From assembly GCA_013396525.1 (NCBI GenBank), contig VWYX01000009.1, positions 793,107 to 857,106 of the forward strand: a stretch of DNA of 64,000 nucleotides, written 5' to 3'. The stretch's first letter is position 1; each line of letters begins with the position of its first letter. Of this stretch, positions 23,920 through 34,471 are shown one piece after another. Below the pieces are notes generated by a model. The model was given only the letters and a program-made list of their open reading frames with translations, was not told the DNA's origin and searched no databases. The position numbers were made by a program, and so were the translations under genes. The stretch is from Chaetorhynchus papuensis (lineage: Eukaryota; Chordata; Aves; Passeriformes; Rhipiduridae).

Positions 23920-25674
23920 TAAAACACATCAGACATTCCACCTTCAGATTTTGATCCAGAATATAAAGATCTCATTGGGTATGTTAATAATTTCAAAAGG
24001 ACTTGAATTGAGGCATTGTAGACAGGGAAGACTTCATAAAGTAGGAATCTTTGCTGATGGGAATAAGCTAACTGTTCAGCAGAGTGTTTAGCCTACTTGT
24101 GGCATCAGTGTTTCCACTTTAGCTCTCTGGATAGCTTAAAACCCACAAACTTAGAGTCCTTTCAGCCACTATCTATATTTTGCATGTGTGTGTATATGCA
24201 CGGTGGCATTTTTTAGTTTTCTTTTATTTGTACTCAGGCACTGGAAATCTTGGGGGGTTGCCATGTTGAATAATCCTGGTGGATGTTTCTAGTAAAAATT
24301 ATTTTATCCAAGGAATATACTGATTTCCATGTTGTCTGCTAGAAACTTCAAGGCTATGAAAAAATTCTTACAGGAGAAAGACAATTTAAATTTGGGCAAA
24401 GACAGGAAAATGTTATTATGGAAAGCACAGTAATTAGAGATTTAATGCTCTTGGTGCCTGCTGCCTCAATACTCAAGGTGACATTACTTGTAACACCTAT
24501 ACCCTGTGCATGCATAGTTTTATTAGTGTTTAATAGATGTGTTTGGGATAATAAGTATGATTTAAATGAGCAGTTTCACTAAAATTATTAATATCACCAG
24601 AAACAACATATCATAGGAGATATATTACTTAAAATCTAGTAAGACCATGCTACCCAGGTAGACTGCAGTATTATGTTGCTGTATGAAGTTTCTTTATGCA
24701 AAACCCCACCCATGGTGAAGATTGTAACTTGTATTTCTGCAGCTTCTATTGCAAGCATTAGTGTATTAAAAATTCCAAAGGGATTAGTATACTAAAAATT
24801 CCAAGATACGTATGTAGTTAAATGTGTAAAAACTTACTCCCATGTACTACATTGGACTTCTACATTTTAATTCAATGGGTCAGGCTGTTGGTTTTTTGTT
24901 TGATTGGGAATGAGCAGTTTGCTGAGCTCTGGTGTGGCAGCATGGAGCCCAGGATATCGTTCTGTACTCAGCTGGGACTGAGGCAGTCAGCTCTGATGGC
25001 GCTGATAATAGTGAGCTACTTGATCCATGGGGTGGCAGTGACTGGAGGTGACAAGAAGTATCAATGCCAGGACCATCCAAAGGCTCAGAGCAGGCTTTGC
25101 CAGCTCCAGGAGACAGACCTTCGCAATGCACAGTATCAGTCACTCCAGGGAAACATTGCAAGAAACCTGTGAGAGCAAAATAGCAAGTTTCCTCCTAGGA
25201 AAGCAGAAGTAGTTGAATGCTTTCATCTCTCTCCTGGGGTCATATTAAAGGGAGGAGAGGCTGAAGTCTGCTATGGAACCACTCTTCCCTCCTCAGTGAT
25301 AAACATCTCCTCCTGATTATCTGAAGGTTGAGCAGAAGGCTGAAACTGAAAAGCTAAAGAACATCAATTTTATTGTTTTAGACAGTTATTTTATTTTAAT
25401 GAGTACTCAGGAGGATACTCAATCTGCAGGAGTTGAGCCCAGCAGCGAATGACAGTTCAAAGTCCCCCAAATACTGAAGATTTACCAGTCTCCAGTCTGT
25501 AAAATGAGATGGGATTAGAAAATTTTCCTGAAAAGTCATGATTTGCGGAGTCACTGTATTGTATTAAATGCTTTCTTCTAACCATGTATATATCAAACGT
25601 AGTTTCTCCTAAAAAGTGTTGTAAGTTCATTCCAAATGGCATATTTTGGTATATTTTATTAATATTAAAAATTA

Positions 25675-25694
25675 NNNNNNNNNNNNNNNNNNNN
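25675..25694. other. Assembly gap (20 N)
   Basis: A run of 20 N flanked by AT-rich sequence. The two flanks do not overlap. Confidence 1.
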
Positions 25695-27890
25695 TCATAG
25701 TTTAAAACAATTGGGTAACATAAGCAGGTTTACATAGTGTATTTTCTGATGGGAATAACTAATGTGGTCTCCTTATAAAAACGTGTTTTCATGTTAAAAA
25801 ATCTGTATTTCATACTCTGCATAGGGAAAGAAGAGCGGCAATATCTGCATTCCACGTTATTAATTACGCAAAACCCTTGCATTCTCAGTGGAAGACTGAC
25901 TATCAAATGCTGAAGTGCTATGCTGAAGTAATTTCCTCTATGAAAAACCTGTTCTGAGTTTGCAAAGAGTAATAACTGAAAATATATTTCTTGTAATGCA
26001 GTGGGGTAGAAGCAGATTAGGATGTGTAACAAAACACCACACCCTGCAGAGATATGCAGTATTGCAGTGAAGAACAATAATTTGAAGGTGGTTAAACTTA
26101 TTTGAATGTGACTCTTTTTTTTCTAGAGATGTTAGTTAATATAGATAATCTAGATTTCCACTGCTCATTATCAGTAGTTTTAATTGCTCAGGAAATTATT
26201 TCAGCCTTATTTTTAAGTTGTGCTCCAAATAGAATCTAGATCGTGTTTTTAAACATCACCAGTATTGAATAGAAACTTCAATTTTTCTCAGCATGTGCCT
26301 TCATTATGCCTTTACACTTATGTATCAGCAAGACTCACAGAGGCCAGCCTGATTTGAGATAGATTGTCTTGTCCCTTGGTGATCCTGCACCAGTGCTGCT
26401 CAGCTGTGCCTGGGAGCTGTGAGGTAACTCCAGTCCAGCTGCTGGTGCAAAAGTAAGTGAGTGACAGATGCCACATAACGTGGACCAGGATATGACATCT
26501 GAACAGCTTTTGATACAGCTTTTGACATGCCTCATATCCTGGTGAATGAGCAGGGACAGTAATCAGGCCTTCTGAATTACTTGCCTACAGAAAAAGATAG
26601 TTAGGGGCTGAATTCCTGCCTCTTGTTATTCTGAAAGTTCTTGTCTATTCTCCCAAGCTAATACATAGGAAATGACTGCTCAACAGATTGCTTACCTCCT
26701 GACACTACAGATTTGAGGAAAACACATTCAGTTCCCAAAGAGGATCTGGTGGCAAAGTGGAATTTGGGGGACCAGTCGGGGCACAGCACCAGACTTTTTT
26801 TTGAATTATGCTGATTTAAGATGCTCCTTCAAAACTTCTATGGTATAAAGAAGAGGAAATCACTGTAGCCCAACCTTAACATTGGCATAGGAATGGTAAG
26901 AATTTCTGCTGTCATAGACTTACTTATTTCACATTTTAAATCTTCTAGGGAGTTTTGTCATTGAATGTCGGAAATCCAGGATATGCAAGTATGCGTCAAA
27001 TAGAGAAGAATAGTAGGCAGAATTCAAATCGAAGTGCCAGTGGTGTGTTACAATCTTTAGCGGTGGAATGTTGTACTTACATACATAATTTGTCCACAGA
27101 AAGAAATTGATGCGAAGTGAGGAAAAAACAGGAAGTAAATGTGACTTTATAGTGACATTCACACAAAATAAGGTTCTTAGTGAAACCCCACTGTAATATT
27201 GTTGGTGCCTGATACAACCCCCTGCTTCCATAAATACTTTCAAAAAATGTGTCTTCTCTTTTTCTTGCATGTGTAGGGAACAATAAGAGGTCATTCCTTA
27301 CTGGAATAAAAGCCAACAAAGAAGAATTTCAGACTGCATAAAAAGTGGAAACAAAAAGTGTTTGTGCAGAGAGACTAAATCTTCCCAGCCAGGTTTTTGC
27401 AGGCATTCAGGTAGTGTATGGGACAGTATTCTATTGTTTATTTCACATCACAACCTGTTTGTAAATACCAATAGAATAAATGCAGTAGAAAACATTTAGA
27501 ATAGTATTTTCAAATGTCACTTGGGTTCGAATAGATACTAGAATTTATTGAAAACCTCTGCTTTAGATATTTGGGAAGTCACTTTATTTAGATTCTTAAA
27601 AAATTTCAGTTGTTTAAAAAACGTGGGATATTTCAAACTATTCAGTTTTGGGCAGATCCTTCTTGGTCATCAGTACTGAAAATCTAAATCTATTACCTGC
27701 ATATGCACACAAGTAAACATTTACTAAAATCTTTGCCCTTTCACAAGTATATATTTCTATTATTAAAGTGGACTTCTTTTCATGTCATCTCTTGTTCTGT
27801 AGCTAAGAGGCAAATGAGATGTCTCCCCATGGGTCACTGATTTTCCATTGAAGTTGCTGGACATCACTCTCCTGATACTTAGTTTCTTTG

Positions 27891-27986
27891 AGGATGTCAT
27901 TCTGGAATCCAGATTATGACACCAGTTTATTTGGGTTAAGGATTTCATTCTGTAATCCAGATTATGATGCCAGTTTATTTGGGTTA
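27891..27986. repeat. 48-bp tandem duplication (two copies)
   Basis: Copies at 27891-27938 and 27939-27986 share aggat, cattctg, aatccagattatga and ccagtttatttgggttaa, and differ at only a handful of positions. The unit is a multiple of three, so a minus-strand frame stays open through both copies (QINW.HNLD). I see nothing else to suggest coding. Confidence 0.9.
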
Positions 27987-29449
27987 ATGATTCGATTAAC
28001 TTGTGACTAATCCCCCTGACTGCAAAGAGATTAGCCATTTCATGGAATGCAATAGTTTCATCATGTGTTCCTTAAAACAAGCTAAAATGGTCTCTATTAT
28101 TGCTCATCACAAATCCTCAAGATCTACTTTTTCTACAGTCTTTAGTGAGTTATGTTCTTTTTTTCCTAGGGAAAGTAAATAATCTTTACTTACCTGAAAA
28201 ATGTGTGGAGTAAGCAGAAGCAATTACATTCTCACTAACATAATAATAATAGTTATTTAGCAACTGTTATTGATACCAAAAGCATCTTTTTCCCTGAAAA
28301 TGCTAGTTGTACTCTTTTTATTGTTACATGCAACCCTGCAGAGACTCAATTATTCTTCTAGTCTTTTTAAAACCTGGGAGTAGAGTCTTCTGTACAGAGT
28401 GTTACCTGTTGCTGCTCTGTAAGACAGAAAGGTCACATCTGCATTACCACATTGCATCCTTGAAAAAAAATCGATAGTATTCAAGGATCAGTGAAAAGGG
28501 AGCCCAGAAAGTTGCTAGGCAGGCATTATTTGCTTCCTATGTTCAGCAATATAGTAACAGGTTCATTCTGGCTAGGTTTAGCTATATTAAAATGGAGAGC
28601 TCAGTTGGTCACAGTTGAGAGACAGCTTGGAAAGCTGTTCCTTACTGTTTTCCCGTTGTTAGCTGTTATTTTCAAACTGAAAGGCTGGTGTCTGGCTGTG
28701 TCTTATTTTGAATGGTGTAAAAATTTAGGAGTCCCAGGCACAGGCCAGATATTTTGTGTGAACATAATTTTTAAATGGTTGACAATTTTAAACTAGTGGG
28801 ATGAAAGGAAATACTTGCTCTCTAGAAGAACATAGGGGGATAAATCCTAGGAAAAAAGAGAACAGCCATCAGAGCTTTAAGAGTTATAATCACAAAAGAA
28901 AGAGACATCAGCCAGGAGTGGCTTCAAACAGGAAATTAAAGACAATTGCAAATTGTCAGAAGACTGTGTTTTTGAAATATTCCTTCAGTGGAAATGGCAG
29001 CACAAATGCTATGTTCAAATAAAATATGCATGCTTTTCCTGCATATCAAATCTGCTAACAAACAGGACTATAAGATATATTTGCTTCCAAAAGTCAGTAG
29101 CTGGTTAAAATTTAAATGGTGAGCCAAACTCTGAATATTTGCCATTTCATGGAGACAAGCATTTTATGTCCACACAGACCACCTGAGGCTGGCAGCCCTC
29201 CTTACATTTGCATTGAGATCATCAGTGGGTCAAGACCATAGCATTCAACCAGCATTGTTTCAGACAAAACTCCCAACAAGCTAGAACACTTTTATGAGAA
29301 AAAAGATGAGTCCAGGAGCAGAATCGAAATCCCCTAATAGGCTCAATAAATATTAAAGTTATAAATAAACTTTCACTTCTGTATGGATAGGTAAGCAGTT
29401 AAAAAAAATATAATTATTTTATCACTTTTTAAAAGTTTATATTTATGTT

Positions 29450-30431
29450 GTAGGACAGTATATCCTGCCAGATCCAAAAGGCTGGGTGAGGCAAGGCTGC
29501 TGTCCCTGTGTCCAACCAGCAGTGAGGCTGGAGATGTGTTCCCAGAAGGCAGAAGCACATAGAGTGTATGTACACACCACATACTGGCTAAAATACAAAT
29601 CCAGGCAGACACCAGAGTGCTCACACAGACACAGACTACGCTGAGGGTGTCATTCCACTCTCCTCTCCAGGGGAGTAGGATGGGGGTGACAAAATACACA
29701 CATTTGTGAATGATGTGTGTCCCTCTGGCAGCTGTCTTAGACCCTGAGTCTGCCCAGCCACTGCCCCTTGATCCCAGTCTCCCCAGCTGCTAACATCACG
29801 ACCCACAACCCCTGAGGTTTCAGCATCACACCAGCTGCTGTGTGTTGCACACACACATGTGCACACAGAGCTGGCTGGGACTCCTCTGTCCACACAGCCA
29901 AACCCCTTGTGTTCTTGCCCTCAGAGGACCCCACACCCACTTAATCCTGTCCACTTCACCAGCCAAGATTGTCATCCAGCATGATCCTCACTGGTGCTTG
30001 TACATCCAACTCCCACTATGGCTGTTGCACCACAGATGTAGCTCCCTGTTCACCCTCTGACTCCAGCTGCTGCATTCAGACTCCATATGTGTGCACACAC
30101 GTGCACATATGCAGCATACATACACACACACACATAAACACAGAGCTGTCAGTGTGACAAAGCAAAGAAGGACTCTGGTGAGCAGCTGGGACAGGCTGCA
30201 CTGCCTAGGAGCAGGGCATGGCTGACAAGCACACCCACTAGCCAACTACTTACCTGTCACCAGCCCTTTTTGCCCCCTCTCTCCTCATTTTCCTGTTCCT
30301 GGTCCTCCCCAAATTGCCTCAACCTCGGATCATTTCCTGAACATCTCCCAGGAAATCCTATGGGACCCCAAGCTTCTCTTTCCTTGCGCGAAGAACGTGT
30401 CCCCACGTCTTGGCAGCAGCCTCCCTCAGTC
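29450..30431. other. GC-rich, CA-rich segment of unknown class, abutting a CR1 3' end
   Basis: About 980 bp differ sharply in composition from the AT-rich surroundings. They are rich in CACACA/TGTGTG, GTGCAC and CCACAC motifs and C-rich on the + strand. Degenerate repeats of a gtgcacaca...cacagagctg type occur near 29845-29870 and 30090-30150. Open frames occur on both strands but none resembles a known protein. It could be an unrecognised LTR or other insertion into which the CR1 at 30432 landed, or an expanded minisatellite. Confidence 0.5.
30085..30140. repeat. Degenerate (CA)n microsatellite
   Basis: A run of CA dinucleotides broken by TG and AT steps. Confidence 0.8.
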
Positions 30432-33420
30432 AGAATCATAGAATGGTAGAATCATTAAAGTTGGAAAAGACTTCCAAGATCTTTGAGTCCAACCTTTGAC
30501 CAAACACCACCGTGTCAACTAGACCAATGCACTAGTGCCACATCCAATAGTTTCTTGAACACTTTCGGGGATGGCGATGCCACCGCTTCCCTGGGCAGTC
30601 CATTCCAATGCTTAACCACTCCTTCAGTGAAGAAATTCTTGTGGTGCCCAGCCTGAACTTCCCCTGGTGCAGCTTGAGGCTATGACCTCTTGTGCACTAG
30701 CCACTTGACTAGGAGAAGAGATTGATTCCCACCTGGCTACAATCTCCTTTCAAATAGTTTTAAAGGGTGCAAATGTCTTCCTTGAACCTCCTTTTCTCCA
30801 AGCTAAACACCCCAGGCTACCTCAGCCTCTCTTCACAGCACTAAACCTCCAGACCCTTCTCCAGCTTTGTTCCCTTCTCTGGACACGCTCCAGCACCTCA
30901 ATGTCTTCCTTGTAGTGAGGGGTCTGGAAATGAACACAGAACTCAAGGTGTGGCCTCACCAGTGCTGAGTACACAGTCACTGACAATCACTGCCCTGGTC
31001 CTGCTGGCCACACTGTTGCTGATAGAGGTCAGGATGCCATTGGCCTTCTTGGCCACCTGGAAACACGCTGGCTCATGTTCAGCTATTCCAATGAGTACTC
31101 CCAGGTCGTTTTCCATAAGGCAGCTTTTAGCCAGGATTTTTCTCAAGCCTGTAGCACTGTGTGGGTTTTTTGTGACCCAAGAGCAGGACTCAGCACTTGG
31201 CCTTTTTTAACCTTATGCAACTGGCCTCACACCAATGATCCAACCTGTCCAGATACCTCTGCAGATCCTTCCTACTTTCCAGCAGATCTGGACTACCACC
31301 CGACTTGGTGTCATCTGTGGTCTTACTGAGGGTGCACTCAATCCCCTCATCCAGATCATCGATAAAGATATTAAACAGGACTGGCTGCAATCCTGAGCCT
31401 TGGGGAACCCCACTAGTGACTGTCCAACAACTGCCTGCAGCACCTTTTAGCAGTCATCCAGACGTTCTTAACCCAGCAAAGAGAGCTCCTGTCCAAGCCA
31501 TGGGCTGCCAGCTTTTCCAGGAGAATGCTGTGGGAGACAGTGTCAGAGGCTTTACTGAAATCCATGCAGACAACACCCACAGCCTTTCCCTCATCCACCT
31601 GGTCATAGAAGGGGATCAGGTGGTCAGGCAGGACCTGCCTTTCCTAAGCCTGTGATGGCTGAGCCTGATCCCCTGGCTGTCCTGTGCCTGCCACGTGTCC
31701 CATGCAGGATGATCGGTTCCATAACCTTCCCGGGCACCAAGGTCAGGCTGAAAGGCCTGTAATTCCTTCCCTGGATCCTCCTTCCAACCCTTCTGTAAAT
31801 GGGCAGCACACTGGGCAACTTCCAGTTGTCTGGGACCTCCTCAGTTAACCAGGATGGAAGATAAACAATGGAGAATGTCTTGGTGAGCTCTTCTGCCAGC
31901 TCCATCAGTTCCCGTGGAGGAATCCATCCAGTCCCACAGACTCGTGAGTGTCTAAGTGCCACAGCAGGTCACTAATGATTTCCTTCTGGATTGCAGGGGG
32001 TCTGCCCTGCTCCCTGCCCTGTTGAGCAGCTCAGGGGGCCAGATGCCCTGGGGATTGCTGGTCTTACTGCTAAAGACCAAGGCCAAGAAGGCATTGAGTA
32101 CCTCAGCCTTTTCCTTACCCTTGGTTACAGTGTTCCACCCTGGGTCCAATAAAGGATGGAGGTTTTCCTTGGCCCTCCTTTTGTTATTAATGCATTTATA
32201 AACACACTTTTTATTGTCTTTCACAGCAGTGGCCGGATTAAATTCTAGCTCAGCTTTTCCTGTTCTAATTGTCTCTCTACATGACCTAAAAACATCCTTG
32301 TACTCTCCCTGAGCTGGCTGCCTCTTCATCCGAAGCTCACATACCCTCTTTTTTCCCCGAGTTAAAGTTCTAAAGTTCCTTGTTCAGCCAGCCTGGTCTT
32401 CTTCCCTGCCAGCTCATCTGTTGGCACATGGGGATGGCCTGCTCCTGTGCATTTTAGATTTCCTCCCAGCCTTCCTGGACACTTTTGTTATTAAGGGTTG
32501 TTTCCTGGGGGACCCTCTGAACCAGTGTCCTGAACAGGCCAAAATGCACCTTCTGGAAGTCCAAGGTCCAAGCATTTTGCTGATCCCCTTCCTTACTTCT
32601 CCAAGAATCAAAAACTCTGTGACTGATTCCATGGTCAGTGTTCCCAGGATGGTCTCTGACCACCACATCTCCTACAGCCCTTCTGTGTTTGTAAACAGCA
32701 GCTCTGGCAGGGCATGCCCTGGTAGGTTCCCTTATCAACTGTGTCAGGAAATTTCCTTCCACACTCTCCAGGGACCTCCTAGACTGTCTCCCCTCCACTG
32801 TGCTGTGTTCCAGCAGACATTTGGCAAGTTAAAGTCTCCCACAAGAACAAGGGCTAGATAGAATAGATAATTTCACTTCATCCTGGTTGGGTGGTCTGTA
32901 ACAGACTCCCAGGAGCATCTCTGCCTCGTTGGCCATCCCTGTGATTGTCACCACAGGCACTCAGCCTTATCCCCACTGTCCCTGAGCTCTGTGCAGCAGA
33001 AACCCTCCCCGATGCACAGAGCCACCCACCGCCTCTCCTTCCTCGCCTGTCCCTGCTGAAGAGCTTGCAGCCATCCCCTGCAGCACCCCAGCCATCCCAC
33101 CACACTTCCATGGTGATAGCCATGTCACAGCTTCCTGCTGCCATTGTTTGTTACCCGTGCTGGCTGTGTTGGTGTGCTTCAGCTGGGCTGTCGATGTCAC
33201 CCACAACACAGGCATGTCACACCGGGCTCATCTCTAGCTAGCTTGATCTTTCCCCCTTTAAGCCTGCTCAGTCAACACTGCCAACTCATGGGCTAGAATC
33301 CTTTTTCCCCCTTTTATACAGGTGAATCCCACCTGTCTGCAGCAGGCATGATGCCACAGAAACTATCCCATGAGCAAAACAGCCAAAATTCCCTCAGTGA
33401 CACCAATCTACAGGAGAGAG
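30432..33420 (-). mobile_element. Long CR1 LINE copy (~3 kb, endonuclease + RT, degraded)
   Basis: The 3' end lies at the left (cagaatcatagaatgg). Reading leftward on the minus strand, the copy shows sequence like the end of ORF1 (about 33300-33420), the endonuclease (about 32860-33200; ITMEVWWDG, DRRGRRGGG), the EN-RT linker (32420-32850; FLTQLIREPTRA, DFNLP-like), and the RT region (31190-32330; VKDNKKCVYKCINNKRRAKE, VCMDFSKASDTVSHS, QPVLFNIFIDDLDEG), then the 3' UTR. The RT catalytic box, normally FADD in CR1, is TTDD. The frame is split by several stops and frameshifts, so the copy is inactive. It may reach about 33690 on its 5' side, where the sequence remains GC-rich, but I cannot confirm that part. 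Full-length CR1 is about 4.5 kb. Confidence 0.9.
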
Positions 33421-34269
33421 TGAGAAGCGTGGCCTGGGGTGCTTGTGATAGCTAGGGATGGATTTCTTGCTGGATGCCAAAAGGAGTGGTCCTGTGACAG
33501 CCCTGGGAGGGCCATGGCAAGGTGGTTTGTTCCTCAGGAGGCCTTGTTTTGGGTTCCTGCCTGCCATCCTGCCACTGGGCTCCTCAGGGCTTGTGCTATG
33601 GGCCTCTGATGGGTGGTGCAGCCAGGACAGGGTATTATTTGGGGAGTCCCCCTCCTGCCGTTGTCACTTTGTGCTTCTTGGTGGGTGTGCATACAAGCTT
33701 TATCATGTAGCCTAACAAAATCAGTTCAGCAGTCAGATATTTACAACATTCCATACATAAAGGAAGCAAGTACCAAAAAAAAATTTGATGACAAATTTTC
33801 TTTTATCTTTCAACTCACATGCCTGGGAACACCCATGTAATAGTCCAGGAGGATGACTTGTTGCATTTTAATCGTTCATCTGTGCCTGAAAGAAAGCAAG
33901 TTGACAAAAGAAGGAAGCAATGCTTTCATTTTTTGCAGGGTTATTAGCTCTAGTAAGTCTACCATTAGTTCCTCCATAGTGTCTCATTGCTGGTTTTTAA
34001 GAATTGACTCTCTTGGCATCGTTTACTACTGTCTGAGAAGAAGAGAATAGTAATTATTTAAGTATTCAACCTCAGGAAAAATTGTCTGCATGACAGGAAA
34101 TTATAAATTGGAAAAGCTGGGTTGAGCAGGCAAGGTTGATACGAGACTTAAAACCCATTAAAACAAAATGACACATTTGACAAAATCAGTCACATGGTAC
34201 CACTAGTCCTATGAAGGAAAACAGAAATCAGTTCCGTTCCCTTCACTTTTTTTCCTGTTTTCTGAGTAC
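33421..34269. other. Non-coding sequence between CR1 and the short LTR-like element
   Basis: The first ~270 bp are GC-richer and may be the remaining 5' part of the neighbouring CR1. The rest is AT-rich with no recognisable feature. Confidence 0.5.
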
Positions 34270-34471
34270 CTGAGTGTAGTGGGTTGACCCTAAATTTGAC
34301 AGACAGTTGTCTGGTCGAATCGCGTTTCTCTCAATGTTACCTATAAAACCCCGTGGAAGGCAGGAGTCTGGGGGGAGTAGGGGCAGGGCTGCCTTTTCCG
34401 GCCCGGCGGGACCCGGCGGGACCCCTGGACCAGAAAAAATGCATAATTTGACCTAAAACCTCTACACTGAG
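34270..34471 (+). mobile_element. Complete 192-bp LTR-like element with 5-bp target-site duplication
   Basis: The element (34275-34466) begins TGTAGTGGGTTGACCC and ends CCTCTACA, so its termini are TGTAG...CTACA inverted repeats. It is flanked on both sides by CTGAG (34270-34274 and 34467-34471). Inside are a TATA box (tataaaa at about 34350) and a GC-rich stretch with a duplicated cggcgggacc unit (34400-34425), set in AT-rich DNA. TG...CA ends, a 5-bp duplication and a TATA box fit a solo LTR of an ERVL-type element, though 192 bp is short. The first 16 bases resemble the terminus of the LTR at 11412. The family is not identified. Confidence 0.7.

Larger units (their letters stand above)
23920..29449. 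other. Intergenic AT-rich sequence, no gene recognised
   Basis: This stretch contains a 20-N gap (25675-25694), a near-duplicate pair with 26-bp period at about 24758-24805, and a 48-bp tandem duplication at 27891-27986. The longest frames (about 120 codons) have no recognisable similarity. A moderately GC-rich patch at 24930-25170 is unexplained. Confidence 0.55.

Noticed and set aside
24822..25172. 116-codon + strand frame
   Set aside because: It has no recognisable domain, splice context or start context, and an overlapping antisense frame of similar length exists.
27523..27532. GGTTCGAAT resembling a tRNA B box
   Set aside because: The following bases do not complete the B box, there is no A box at the right distance upstream, and no cloverleaf can be drawn.
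27891..27986. Direct repeats as a CRISPR-like array
   Set aside because: There are only two contiguous copies without spacers, in a vertebrate genome.
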